Shown here: positions 8,828 to 17,472 of the stretch, piece by piece
Layout of the letters: each line of letters starts with the position of its first letter
Position numbering within the stretch: the first letter of the stretch is position 1
Origin: Cognaticolwellia mytili
Lineage (GTDB): Bacteria > Pseudomonadota > Gammaproteobacteria > Enterobacterales > Alteromonadaceae
Length of the DNA stretch: 64,000 nucleotides
Direction of reading: 5' to 3'
NCBI RefSeq assembly: GCF_002104475.1
Contig: NZ_NBOF01000003.1
Span: forward strand, 434,001 to 498,000
Notes under the pieces: generated by a model
Told to the model about the DNA's origin: nothing
Seen by the model: the letters and a program-made list of their open reading frames with translations, nothing else
The model's database searches: none
Position numbers and translations under genes: made by a program

Positions 8828-10465
8828 ATGAATAATTGGTTTAAATCTGGCTCTCCTTGGGTTTGGTTGTCAGCAGGCGGTGTAAGCATTAGTTTGATTT
8901 CGGTCATTGGCTTACTGTGGTTAATTGCATCTCGTGGCTTAAGTTATTTTTGGCCTGCCGATATTTATCAGTTTGAAATGACTGATGAGCAGGGGATAAA
9001 CACTACAGTCATCGGTGAAATTTATGATCGTGAAAATATTCCAACGTCACAGCTAGTGCATTTAAATCTTGATTTAGATACCTCAGTTGAATCCATTGAA
9101 CGTCTGCTAATTAAAACCGGTAACCGTGAATTAGTGAGTTTAGACTTTCGCTGGATACTGGTACCACAAATTAGCCAGCAATCATTACCTGAAGACTTAG
9201 TGTTGATAGAACGCCGTACCAATGGCAATTTCTATGGTTATATAGAAAACATTATTCTTGATGGCAGAACTGTTGGATTAGAGAAAATGCCAGAACTGGT
9301 TGAGCGTGTTAGTGAATTCCAAGCAGAAATGGAAGAGCTACAAAAAGTTGATATAGGGGCAATTAACTATCAAATTGAGCGCACACGTTTAAAAGAGCGC
9401 AAACATAAGCTTGATGAAACCTTGACTCCTGAACTGCAGCTTGAGTTTAAAAATACCGTGGCAAGTTTACGTGCTGACTATGAAGTGCTTGAGCACGCGC
9501 TAATGGGCTTGCGAGAAAAAATTTCTCGTGACCAAATAGTGATGCGTGCGATGGACGGCCAGAAAGTTACTATTAATTTTGAAAACATACTTAAAATCAA
9601 CTTTAACAATCAGTTGACTTTGTTTGGCAAGATTAAACTTTTCTTTAGTCAAATAGGCTCATTTATTAGTGATGATCCTCGCGAAGCCAATACTGAAGGT
9701 GGTGTTTTTCCAGCAATTTTTGGTACCGTGTTGATGGTATTGTTAATGACAGTAATTGTTTCGCCATTAGGCGTAGTTGCAGCAATTTACTTACATGAAT
9801 ATGCTGGAAATAATGCCTTAACTAAATTGTTACGTATTGCGGTAATTAACCTTGCTGGCGTACCTTCTATTGTTTATGGCGTATTTGGCTTAGGCTTCTT
9901 TGTTTACATGGTAGGTGGCAGTTTAGACCAATTGTTTTATGCCGAAACACTACCAAGCCCAACCTTTGGCACGCCAGGGGTAATGTGGTCGGCTATTACA
10001 CTAGCTATTTTGACTTTACCTGTAGTTATCGTTTCAACCGAAGAAGGTTTGTCACGTATTCCTTCAGCGATGAGACACGGTAGCTTGGCGCTAGGTGCGA
10101 CGAAAGCTGAAACCTTATGGCGTATTATATTACCTATCGCAAGTCCTGCGATTATGACCGGTATTATTTTAGCAATAGCGCGTGCTGCCGGTGAAGTAGC
10201 GCCACTAATGTTAGTCGGTGTTGTGAAGATGGCGCCAAACTTACCACTTGATGGCAACTTTCCGTTCTTACATTTAGATCGTAAGTTTATGCATTTAGGC
10301 TTTCATATTTATGATGTTGGCTTTCAAAGCCCGAATGTTGAAGCGGCAAGACCACTTGTTTACGCTACGGCATTATTGCTAGTGAGCATTATAGTCGCGT
10401 TGAATATGACGGCAGTGTCGATTCGTAACCGCTTACGTGAAAAGTATCGCATGCTAGAGCACTAG
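8828..10465 (+). CDS. pstA: Phosphate ABC transporter permease PstA, long form
   Basis: 545 residues against ~295 in E. coli. Transmembrane helix 1 is at about 12-35. A ~250-residue insert follows, with a heavily charged, probably coiled-coil stretch at about 155-245 (QAEMEELQKVDIG ... ERKHKLDETL). The permease core starts near 295 (GVFPAIFGTVLMVLLMTVIV), with NLAGVPSIVYGVFGLGFFVY and the coupling loop HGSLALGATKAETLWRII. GAAGGGA lies before the ATG, 14 bp after pstC. It partners PstC as the second channel subunit. The coil probably lies in the periplasm, like the PstC extension, and the two extended domains may have co-evolved. Confidence 0.92.
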   Translation: MNNWFKSGSPWVWLSAGGVSISLISVIGLLWLIASRGLSYFWPADIYQFEMTDEQGINTTVIGEIYDRENIPTSQLVHLNLDLDTSVESIERLLIKTGNRELVSLDFRWILVPQISQQSLPEDLVLIERRTNGNFYGYIENIILDGRTVGLEKMPELVERVSEFQAEMEELQKVDIGAINYQIERTRLKERKHKLDETLTPELQLEFKNTVASLRADYEVLEHALMGLREKISRDQIVMRAMDGQKVTINFENILKINFNNQLTLFGKIKLFFSQIGSFISDDPREANTEGGVFPAIFGTVLMVLLMTVIVSPLGVVAAIYLHEYAGNNALTKLLRIAVINLAGVPSIVYGVFGLGFFVYMVGGSLDQLFYAETLPSPTFGTPGVMWSAITLAILTLPVVIVSTEEGLSRIPSAMRHGSLALGATKAETLWRIILPIASPAIMTGIILAIARAAGEVAPLMLVGVVKMAPNLPLDGNFPFLHLDRKFMHLGFHIYDVGFQSPNVEAARPLVYATALLLVSIIVALNMTAVSIRNRLREKYRMLEH

Positions 10466-10602
10466 TTGTATTTGCCCAACTAGCATAACGCTTAAGAAAA
10501 CTCGTAAAGTGCTTAATTTATTTTTAGCAAATGATTAAGTGCAATGAACAAGATTAACGGCATTATAAGCCCAATGACAAAGTTAGATTTAAAGAGAACA
10601 CT

Positions 10603-11427
10603 ATGATTTCTGTTACGCCAAAAAATTTATCAGAGCACAATGTTAAACTCGATCTTAACAACCTTTCGCCAGAGCAAGTGGCGCTCGAGATTAGGAACCT
10701 AGATTTATATTATGGTAACAAGCAGGCCTTGCAAAACATTTCAATGTCGATCCCAAAAGGGCAAGTAACGGCGTTTATTGGCCCAAGTGGTTGCGGTAAA
10801 TCAACATTGCTGCGTTGTATTAACCGGATGAACGATTTGGTTGATACTTGTAAAATTGAGGGTCAAATTAACCTTCATGGCGAAAATATTTACGACCGTC
10901 ACACTGATGTTGCGGCATTACGTCGTAAGGTTGGTATGGTGTTTCAGCGTCCGAACCCATTTCCTAAATCAATATATGAAAATGTGGTTTATGGCTTACG
11001 TATTACTGGCGAAAACAATCGCCGCGTACTTGATGAAGCGGTAGAAAACGCTTTACGTAGTGCCGCACTTTGGAATGAAGTAAAAGATAGATTACATGAA
11101 AGTGCTTTAGGTTTATCTGGTGGTCAGCAGCAGCGTTTGGTTATTGCCCGTGCGATAGCCATAAAGCCGGAAGTATTGCTACTTGATGAACCAACATCAG
11201 CGCTTGATCCGATTTCAACATTGACTATTGAAGAGTTGATTAACGATTTAAAGAAACAATTTACCGTAGTGATTGTTACGCATAACATGCAGCAGGCTGC
11301 TCGTGTTTCTGATCAAACAGCATTTATGTATATGGGTGACTTAATTGAATATAGTGACACTAACACTTTATTTACTACACCGTTAAAAAAGAAAACTGAA
11401 GATTATATTACCGGCCGTTATGGTTAA
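10603..11427 (+). CDS. pstB: Phosphate ABC transporter ATP-binding protein PstB
   Basis: 274 residues. Walker A is [13 protein letters not shown], the Q-loop region reads [19 protein letters not shown] (the PstB-specific RPNPFP), the signature is [14 protein letters not shown], Walker B is [12 protein letters not shown], and the switch His is in IVTHNMQQA. An N-terminal extension of about 25 residues precedes the usual PstB start. It follows pstA after 137 bp, a longer gap than elsewhere in the operon, with no obvious terminator in it. It energises PstCA. No PstS binding protein gene accompanies the operon, so the receptor must be encoded elsewhere. Confidence 0.95.
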   Translation: MISVTPKNLSEHNVKLDLNNLSPEQVALEIRNLDLYYGNKQALQNISMSIPKGQVTAFIGPSGCGKSTLLRCINRMNDLVDTCKIEGQINLHGENIYDRHTDVAALRRKVGMVFQRPNPFPKSIYENVVYGLRITGENNRRVLDEAVENALRSAALWNEVKDRLHESALGLSGGQQQRLVIARAIAIKPEVLLLDEPTSALDPISTLTIEELINDLKKQFTVVIVTHNMQQAARVSDQTAFMYMGDLIEYSDTNTLFTTPLKKKTEDYITGRYG

Positions 11428-11464
11428 TTGACCATAACACTGAAGATAGACAGAGGATTTTACC

Positions 11465-12172
11465 GTGGATAATTTAAATATTGGTCGTCATATTTCTGGC
11501 CAATTTAATGAAGACTTAGAGCGTATTATTAATCATGTTATGCACATGGGGGGATTGGTGGAGAAACAGTTAGCAGATGCATTAACATCAGTTTGCGATG
11601 CTGATGAAGAGCTCGCTAAAAAAGTGCTAGAAAATGATTATCAAATTAACAATGCAGAAGTCAGCATAGATGATGAATGCACACGTATTATTGCTAAACG
11701 ACAACCTGCAGCTGGTGATTTACGTTTAGTGATGGCCATTGTTAAAACTATTACAGACTTAGAGCGTATTGGCGATGAAGCAGGGAAAATAGCGAATGTT
11801 ACGTTAGAAAGCTTGTCGGGTAAGCATAAAGATTTATTGTCAAATTTAGATAATTTAGGTCGCCATGTCTTAACGTTTTTACAATCGACATTAGATGCTT
11901 TTACTCGCATGGATTATGATGCTGCAGTAAAAGTACACAAAAGTGATGATAAAATAGACCGCGAATATGAGGCATTAATGCGCCAGCTAATGACCTATAT
12001 GATGGAAGATCCGCGCTCAATTCCGCAAGTGATGAGTGTGATTTGGTCGGCACGAGCGTTAGAGCGTATTGGTGACCGTTGTCAAAATATCTGTGAGTAT
12101 ATTATTTACTTTGTTAAAGGTAGAGATGTGCGTCATACCACAGCTGAAGATTTTCAGTCACTCTCTAAATAG
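11465..12172 (+). CDS. phoU: Phosphate signalling regulator PhoU
   Basis: 235 residues in two PhoU helical repeats. MGGLVEKQLADAL in the first and FTRMDYDAAVKVHKSDDKID in the second are the E/DxxxD metal-cluster-type segments, with IGDEAGKIA and IGDRCQNICEYI as the paired family signatures. Translation starts at GTG with AGAGGA upstream, 37 bp after pstB. PhoU links the Pst transporter to the PhoR kinase and shuts off the Pho regulon when phosphate is plentiful. PhoB and PhoR themselves are not in this window. Confidence 0.95.
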   Translation: MDNLNIGRHISGQFNEDLERIINHVMHMGGLVEKQLADALTSVCDADEELAKKVLENDYQINNAEVSIDDECTRIIAKRQPAAGDLRLVMAIVKTITDLERIGDEAGKIANVTLESLSGKHKDLLSNLDNLGRHVLTFLQSTLDAFTRMDYDAAVKVHKSDDKIDREYEALMRQLMTYMMEDPRSIPQVMSVIWSARALERIGDRCQNICEYIIYFVKGRDVRHTTAEDFQSLSK

Positions 12173-12290
12173 CAAAGAGACACAATAATTTCAATAATGA
12201 AATATGAGTTCCTGAATTATAAATAGTGGTTATACTTTAAAGCGAACTCTTAATAGCTAATCATTCTATAAACAGCCTGTATCTTGATAT

Positions 12291-12320
12291 AAACCATTTG
12301 AATTAACTTTCAAATGGTTT
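12291..12320 (+). other. Hairpin between phoU and the DUF47 gene
   Basis: AAACCATTTGA (12291-12301) pairs with TCAAATGGTTT (12310-12320), an 11-bp perfect stem with an 8-nt loop, partly extended by GATAT/ATATC. It lacks a good T run. It could be a weak terminator ending the pst operon or an RNA-processing structure. Confidence 0.5.
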
Positions 12321-12371
12321 AATATCCGCGGCGAATAACAATAAAGAGCTTATAGCTCCTGGAAACTAATT

Positions 12372-13052
12372 ATGGCCAGAAATTCAATACTCGGTGTATT
12401 TGCAAAATCACCAATAAAGCCAATAGAAAAACATATTCGATTGGTAACAAAGTGTTGTAATCAACTAGTCCCTTTCTTCGCAGCAATAACTGAGGAAGAC
12501 TGGAGTACCGCAGGAAAAATTCGTACGAAAATATCTAAATTAGAACGTGATGCTGATGATTTAAAGCGTCAAATTCGTTTAGAGCTACCGGGCGGTTTAT
12601 TTATGCCGGTCGATCGTGCTGATTTATTGGAGTTACTAACGCAACAAGACAAAATTGCTAACCGTGCAAAAGATATTGCCGGGCGTATTTTTGGCCGAAA
12701 GTTGACGTTACCAAAGCCGTTACAAGAGCAATTTATCGCTTATGTTGCGCGTAGTGTTGATGCTGCTGAAAAGGCTGCCGATGCTATTAATGAATTGGAT
12801 GACTTATTAGAAACAGGATTTCGTGGTCGTGAAGTTGAATTGGTTAATAAAATGATCAGTCAATTAGATCAAATCGAAGATGATACTGACGGCATGCAAA
12901 TAGCATTACGTAAAGACTTGCTAACAATTGAGAAAGAATTAAATTGTGTCGACGTAATGTTTTTATATCAGATCATTGACTGGGTTGGTGACTTAGCCGA
13001 CCTTGCCGAGCGTGTTGGTGCACGTTTAGAAATACTTTTGGCTAGAAAATAA
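12372..13052 (+). CDS. DUF47/TIGR00153 PhoU-like protein, partner of the phosphate carrier
   Basis: 226 residues, all helical in character and with no membrane segment. Features are KSPIKPIEKHIRLV at the start, LERDADDLKRQIRLELPGGLFMPVDRADLL in the middle (a family hallmark) and DWVGDLADLAERVGARLEILLARK at the end. These mark the TIGR00153/DUF47 family, distantly related to PhoU and almost always encoded beside PiT-family carriers. Here the PiT gene starts 9 bp downstream, so the two are co-translated. It probably regulates the carrier; the mechanism is not established. GGA lies 8 bp before the ATG. Confidence 0.88.
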   Translation: MARNSILGVFAKSPIKPIEKHIRLVTKCCNQLVPFFAAITEEDWSTAGKIRTKISKLERDADDLKRQIRLELPGGLFMPVDRADLLELLTQQDKIANRAKDIAGRIFGRKLTLPKPLQEQFIAYVARSVDAAEKAADAINELDDLLETGFRGREVELVNKMISQLDQIEDDTDGMQIALRKDLLTIEKELNCVDVMFLYQIIDWVGDLADLAERVGARLEILLARK

Positions 13053-13061
13053 GGCTCGTTC

Positions 13062-14327
13062 ATGGATATTATACTCGCAAATGGCTCAACGTTAGTCATG
13101 ATTGCTGCTGCCGTAGGCTTTTTTATGGCATGGGGCATTGGCGCTAACGATGTTGCTAATGCAATGGGAACATCGGTTGGCTCGAAAGCGTTAACAATTA
13201 AACAAGCGATTATTATCGCTATGGTGTTTGAATTTGCCGGTGCATATTTAGCCGGTGGTGAAGTAACGTCAACTATACGTAAAGGTATCATTGACCCTGC
13301 GCTTTTCGTCGACATTCCAGAACTATTGGTTTACGGCATGATCTCAGCATTATTAGCCGCAGCTACATGGTTATTAGTTGCATCCGTTCTTGGTTGGCCT
13401 GTATCGACTACCCACTCGATAGTTGGTGCTATTATCGGCTTTGCTGCTATTGGTGTTAGCCCTGATACTGTTGCTTGGGGTAAAGTCGGCGGTATTGTTG
13501 GCAGTTGGATTATTACGCCACTTATTTCAGGTGTTATAGCTTTCTTAATCTTTAATAGTGCACAAAAGCTTATTTTTGATACAGATAAACCATTAGTTCA
13601 AGCACGCCGTTGGGTACCACTTTATATGTTTTTTGCTGGTTTTGTATTGTCACTAGTGACCATCAAAAAAGGCTTGAAGCATTTAGGCTTAGATATTGAT
13701 TCAACAGACGGCTTTATTTATGCTGCTATTGTTGCCGCTATTGTCGCAATGATAGGTAAATACTTTATCAGTCGTTTGAAGTTTGATGAGTCAGCGGAAA
13801 AAACGACGCATTACGCGAATGTTGAAAAAGTATTTGCTATTTTGATGATAGTAACTGCATGTTGTATGGCATTTGCTCACGGTTCAAATGATGTTGCCAA
13901 TGCGATTGGTCCTTTAGCAGCAGTGGTAAGTATCGTTGATAACGGCGGTGAAATAGCGAAAAAATCAGCGCTAGTTTGGTGGATCCTTCCTTTAGGTGGT
14001 TTCGGTATTGTTGCGGGTCTTGCATTATTTGGCCATAAAGTTATTGCGACTATTGGTCAAGGCATAACACACTTAACGCCGAGTCGTGGTTTTGCTGCGG
14101 AATTGGCTGCTGCTTGTACTGTGGTTATCGCTTCTGGTGCTGGCTTACCTATATCAACAACACAAACCTTAGTCGGTGCAGTGTTAGGCGTAGGTATGGC
14201 TCGAGGTATTGCTGCTATTAACTTAGGTGTGGTACGTAATATTGTTGTATCTTGGGTAATTACATTACCTGTGGGGGCCGGCCTTTCAATTGTCTTCTTC
14301 TGGATAATGAAAGCGACATTTAGTTAG
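13062..14327 (+). CDS. PiT-family inorganic phosphate (or sulfate) carrier
   Basis: 421 residues with about 10-11 membrane helices. The family's duplicated signature is seen twice: GANDVANAMGTSVGS near residue 28 and GSNDVANAIGPLAAV near residue 273, with PVSTTHSIVGAIIG and PISTTQTLVGAVLG as the second matching pair. The middle loop is short, unlike E. coli PitA. PiT proteins are secondary carriers using H+ or Na+. In a seawater organism Na+ coupling is plausible but not shown. It is co-transcribed with the DUF47 gene. Together with the Pst genes it gives a high-affinity plus low-affinity phosphate uptake locus. A strong terminator follows. Confidence 0.9.
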   Translation: MDIILANGSTLVMIAAAVGFFMAWGIGANDVANAMGTSVGSKALTIKQAIIIAMVFEFAGAYLAGGEVTSTIRKGIIDPALFVDIPELLVYGMISALLAAATWLLVASVLGWPVSTTHSIVGAIIGFAAIGVSPDTVAWGKVGGIVGSWIITPLISGVIAFLIFNSAQKLIFDTDKPLVQARRWVPLYMFFAGFVLSLVTIKKGLKHLGLDIDSTDGFIYAAIVAAIVAMIGKYFISRLKFDESAEKTTHYANVEKVFAILMIVTACCMAFAHGSNDVANAIGPLAAVVSIVDNGGEIAKKSALVWWILPLGGFGIVAGLALFGHKVIATIGQGITHLTPSRGFAAELAAACTVVIASGAGLPISTTQTLVGAVLGVGMARGIAAINLGVVRNIVVSWVITLPVGAGLSIVFFWIMKATFS

Positions 14328-14353
14328 CGAACTGATTATAAAATCATCGAGTT

Positions 14354-14380
14354 AAAGCCAGCCAAGTTGCTGGCTTTTTT
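14354..14380 (+). terminator. Terminator after the phosphate carrier gene
   Basis: AAAGCCAGC (14354-14362) pairs with GCTGGCTTT (14369-14377) around a 6-nt loop, followed by T's to 14380. Confidence 0.92.
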
Positions 14381-14429
14381 ATGGCTTATAGCTGATTAAA
14401 ATATTAATTAAAAAAACTCGTAAAATGGC

Positions 14430-14458
14430 TTGCGGGCTTAGTTAAATCACTATATTAT
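14430..14458 (+). promoter_or_regulatory. Promoter of tRNA-Phe
   Basis: -35 TTGCGG (14430-14435), a 17-bp spacer and -10 TATTAT (14453-14458), then a GC-rich discriminator (GTCGCC). The latter is typical of stringently controlled stable-RNA promoters. Confidence 0.7.
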
Positions 14459-14516
14459 GTCGCCTCTTTCGAGACAAAAGCTTAACTATCTAAGCTGTTT
14501 GTTAATTAAGATTAGT

Positions 14517-14592
14517 GCCTTGATAGCTCAGTCGGTAGAGCAGAGGATTGAAAATCCTCGTGTCCCTGGTTCGATTCCGGGTCAAGGCACCA
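14517..14592 (+). tRNA. tRNA-Phe (GAA)
   Basis: 76 nt with encoded CCA. The acceptor GCCTTGA pairs with TCAAGGC and the anticodon loop is TTGAAAA (anticodon GAA). The D arm TAGCTCAGTCGGTAGAGC and T arm CCTGGTTCGATTCCGGG are canonical. It is a single gene with its own promoter. No terminator is seen directly after it; a 9-bp satellite begins 12 nt past the CCA. Confidence 0.98.
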
Positions 14593-14604
14593 TATTTTTA
14601 AGAA

Positions 14605-14836
14605 GTCATCTAAAGCTATCTAAAGCCATCTAAGCCATCTAAGCCATCTAAGCCATCTAAGCTATCTAAGCCATCTAAGCCATCTAAGCCATCTAAGCTA
14701 TCTAAGCCATCTAAGCCATCTAAGCCATCTAAGCCATCTAAGCCATCTAAGCCATCTAAAGTCATCTAAGCTATCTAAAGTCATCTAAGCTATCTAAAGT
14801 CATCTAAGCTATCTAAAGTCATCTAAGCTATCTAAA
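14605..14836 (+). repeat. 25-copy 9-bp satellite (consensus GCCATCTAA) behind tRNA-Phe
   Basis: 232 bp made wholly of units of the form G(C/T)(C/T)ATCTAA, with an extra A in seven units. In order the first three bases are: GTC, GCT, four GCC, GCT, three GCC, GCT, six GCC, then four alternating GTC/GCT pairs. The last eight units form a 19-bp higher-order repeat four times over. Every 9-bp unit holds TAA in one frame, and the other two frames have no start, so it is not coding. A single related motif, CTATCTAAGCT, also lies before the tRNA near 14488. If the tRNA-Phe transcript is not ended early, the array is transcribed as its trailer. Confidence 0.95.
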
Positions 14837-15360
14837 GACCAGATTATTAATATAAAAGACTAATGTAACGAGCAACAATAGTTTATTAAAATAGTATTTT
14901 TAGTAACTCTGAGAAAATCAAATTGTTTTTTAAGTTGAGGCGATGCTAACTCACAACAGAAAGTGCTCATAATAGGGTTTAATCTGTGTATTTATGAACT
15001 TAGTGACAATAACAACATTATCACTATTAGCTAATAATAGGTGAGCATAAAGCTGACTACCTTCATTAAAAGGCAAGTAAAGTCGAGAGTTTTGGTATTA
15101 GTTAGATACCTGAGAATACTTTCTTGATAACTGTTTTTGCAATAATAAAAGAAATACATATGAGTTAGCAAAGGTCACAATTTGAAATATTTCTTACCTA
15201 ACCTGAGCGTGGAATAATAAGTAGGCTTTAATGGCACTAATGTAGACTGTACCTTTGTAATACACTGAAGTTGCAGTGTTTTTATTGTTGCTGTTTCAAT
15301 CTTAGGTTGCTTAGCTAAAGATCGAGAGCGAAGTACAAACTAAAATAAATAGCAAGTAAT
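14837..15360. other. Intergenic, no gene seen
   Basis: About 520 bp between the satellite and the terminator of the PEP-CTERM remnant. It is AT-rich with stops in all frames. I see no RNA gene or significant repeat. Confidence 0.6.
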
Positions 15361-15389
15361 AAAAAAGCACCGATAAATGGTGCTTTTTT
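15361..15389 (-). terminator. Terminator of the PEP-CTERM remnant (bidirectional shape)
   Basis: AAAAAAGCACC (15361-15371) pairs with GGTGCTTTTTT (15379-15389). T runs are present on both strands. It lies 35 bp past the stop of the minus-strand remnant. Confidence 0.85.
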
Positions 15390-15423
15390 ATTACTCGAAT
15401 GTAAGAGGATTAATCAGATTAGC

Positions 15424-15855
15424 TTATTGTCTTTTGGTCTTACGTGATGCTAGTCCTATAATAGCCAATGCGAATATAGCAAGTGTTGATGGCTCAGGTA
15501 CTTCGTTTGTTTTTATATACATAATGTTTTTTAAATTTGGGGTTCTGTTAGTCGTCTGTACTCCATCAGTTTAAACGCTTTCAGATGTATCACCTGAATT
15601 AGAGTTACCAACACCCCAGCTTGTATTATTTACCGGATTTCCTCCGTCACCATTTACAATAAGACCAGCGTCCCAGATACCGTCACCTTGACTAAATGAA
15701 GTCCCTGATGTTGTCCAATCAAAATTATTTTGATTACTGCTATCACTCCACCACCAAGTTCCATTAATTGTAGATTCAACACCATTATGATTAATTAACC
15801 ATTTAACTGCAGAGCCAGTTGTAGCAGACTCTGTGAATCTGTCCTTAATAAACTC
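15424..15855 (-). pseudogene. Decayed PEP-CTERM-anchored secreted protein gene
   Basis: On the minus strand the end of this frame reads VPEPSTLAIFALAIIGLASR then KTKRQ and a stop. This is a textbook PEP-CTERM sorting signal: VPEP, hydrophobic helix, basic tail. Reading upstream in the same frame there is one internal TAA at 15571-15573. The frame is then open back to about 15855 through a Gly/Asn/Ser/Trp-rich extracellular-type sequence (NGTWWWSDSSNQ, SQGDGIWDAGLIVNGDGG). That upstream part has no start codon and no signal peptide. A candidate start, ATG AAA AAT AAG at 15866, is in another frame. The gene has therefore lost its N-terminus by deletion or frameshift and gained a stop before its anchor. 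No exosortase gene is in this window. Confidence 0.85.
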
Positions 15856-15866
15856 TTATTTTTCAT

Positions 15867-16195
15867 GTGTTATAAAACTTCGCTAGTGCTTAAATTTAAT
15901 GGTGTAAAGTAATCCGACATTCAAGCTTTTGTTTTTTAGATGGTTTATTGTTTGTTGAAAGTAACATTATATTGAGAAAGATTGGTAGTTAAGCCTGCTC
16001 ATCGTATTAGAAAAAATTACAAAATATAAGCTTATTGTGATGTGTTGCGTCAGGCTTATAGCATGATGACAAGAAAGAAGCCCCCATAGATAAATACATG
16101 GCTGACTAATAAGAGGTAAAAATATACGAAGTCATTATTTATTGGTTAGTTATCCTCCTTTATCTATAGTTCAAGCTAGCTATTTATCAGTAAGT
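15867..16195. other. Intergenic, no gene seen
   Basis: About 330 bp upstream of the PEP-CTERM remnant and downstream of the Yip1-like gene. It may include the remnant's former promoter. No open frame or RNA gene is recognised. Confidence 0.55.
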
Positions 16196-16223
16196 ATAAA
16201 AATCCCGCTTAAAAGCGGGATTT
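16196..16223 (-). terminator. Terminator after the Yip1-like gene
   Basis: AAATCCCGCTT (16200-16210) pairs with AAGCGGGATTT (16213-16223), with A's at 16197-16202 giving a T run on the minus strand. It lies 38 bp past the stop at 16261. Confidence 0.88.
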
Positions 16224-16260
16224 CTTATTTGCTGTGGGCAATGATAATATAAATCTTTAT

Positions 16261-16860
16261 TTAGCTAACGTATTCAACCGCTAAACCTGAACTAAAGACA
16301 ACAGCACTTACTGCCATTAAAGCAACAATCAGTACTAAGCCGCAGGTTACTACAGAGCTTGAATAAATAAAGCCCTTTTCTTCTGGGATATTCATCATTA
16401 TCGGCACGCCAGAATATAACAAATAAACTGAATAACTCAGCGCTGCTAAACCAGCAAGTGCGACAAACCAAAGCACTGGAAATAATGTGGTTAGTCCAAC
16501 CATTAGCAATGGAGTTGCAGCATATGCAGCTAACTCTAATGACTGTGTGAAGTCAGGTTTTGAGTCAAATGTTTTCGCCATCCACTGAATTAGTGCAGCT
16601 AAAGCAAGTACTCCACAAATTAATCCTGCATACATTGCTATAGACATAAATATAGCGTTAGATTCTGTGAGTTTTATTGGATCACCAGCACCAATAGTCC
16701 AACCGATATGCGCTGCTGCGTAGTAGCCACAAATGGCAGGGATTAGTGAAATTGTTAGGATATGAACCATTGAATACATCAAACTTTCATGACGTTTCTC
16801 GATAGTTTGCCACTCTTTTTTAGGTGCAGTATAAAGCCCCCAAATATGATTTAAAATCAT
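16261..16860 (-). CDS. Yip1-family inner-membrane protein
   Basis: 199 residues with five hydrophobic segments at about 30-55, 70-95, 110-128, 128-150 and 168-195. It opens with MILNHIWGLYTAPKKEWQTI, the 'P..W' entry common to bacterial Yip1/DUF1282 proteins, and has the polar loop KTFDSKPDFTQSLELAAYAATP that typifies the family. It is a membrane protein of unknown role. It appears monocistronic with its own terminator. Confidence 0.75.
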   Translation of the reverse strand: MILNHIWGLYTAPKKEWQTIEKRHESLMYSMVHILTISLIPAICGYYAAAHIGWTIGAGDPIKLTESNAIFMSIAMYAGLICGVLALAALIQWMAKTFDSKPDFTQSLELAAYAATPLLMVGLTTLFPVLWFVALAGLAALSYSVYLLYSGVPIMMNIPEEKGFIYSSSVVTCGLVLIVALMAVSAVVFSSGLAVEYVS

Positions 16861-17073
16861 GATATATACCTCTTTCTGTCCCCAAAAATAATGCAGATTT
16901 ATTTAAAGATCTGCTACTTTTTATACAATCAACATTTTCTATTTTTTATTGTTGATATTATATTTATGTAAGATGGTGAGAGATTCGTCAAGGTCTGTTT
17001 GATAATTAAGCTAAATTAGTTTTTTTTAGCCATCTATCAGTCTGATATAGCAATTATTTCTCAGAAAATGTGA

Positions 17074-17355
17074 TCAGCATACTTTAATACGAACTATTTT
17101 CATAATTTCAATTTCAAAACCTGCTACGACTTCATTGGCTGGATAATAGGTCAAATTGACCTGTTGGTTTTTTAATGATTTGTAGAGTTTCTTACGGCGA
17201 TATTTAAACGGTACATCGAGACCTTTTATCATGATGGTATTAAGAAACCATTCATCAACTTCACGTTGAACATGAGAAACAACCGTTTTTTGTTCACTAT
17301 GGACAAGTGCTTGGTGTCTCTCTGTTAATGCTCTAGCGTCAGTTTTTTTACTCAT
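17074..17355 (-). CDS. Small conserved-type protein of unknown function
   Basis: 93 residues, unrecognised. The N-terminal half is charged and probably helical (TERHQALVHSEQKTVVSHVQ). The rest has a basic patch FKYRRKKLYKSLKNQ and a beta-like end YYPANEVVAGFEIEIMKIVRIKV. There is no signal peptide, membrane segment or cysteine pair, and the single Cys is the last residue. Codon use resembles its neighbours. An AGTAAG-like site near the ATG is weak. It is probably real because of the clean start, but it could be lineage-restricted. Confidence 0.55.
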   Translation of the reverse strand: MSKKTDARALTERHQALVHSEQKTVVSHVQREVDEWFLNTIMIKGLDVPFKYRRKKLYKSLKNQQVNLTYYPANEVVAGFEIEIMKIVRIKVC

Positions 17356-17472
17356 AATACTTACTCTTATTGCCCTAAAAGTATCTATTGGGTTTATTAT
17401 ATTAGCAAATGATGAAATTTTATTTCAGCTAAATGTTTCTTTTTATTTATATCTTTTAAAGAGAAGTTATAA

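Noticed and set aside
12173-12371. Second Pho box before the DUF47/PiT genes
   Set aside because: No phased TGTCA-type half-sites were seen in this gap.
14605-14836. CRISPR array
   Set aside because: Units are 9 bp with no spacers; it is a tandem satellite.
14605-14836. Repeat-coded peptide
   Set aside because: One plus frame has a stop in every unit and the other frames have no start, so no protein is supported.
15377-15574. 65-codon plus-strand open frame over the PEP-CTERM remnant
   Set aside because: It is the antisense shadow of the PEP-CTERM anchor, starts inside the terminator hairpin, and has no ribosome site.
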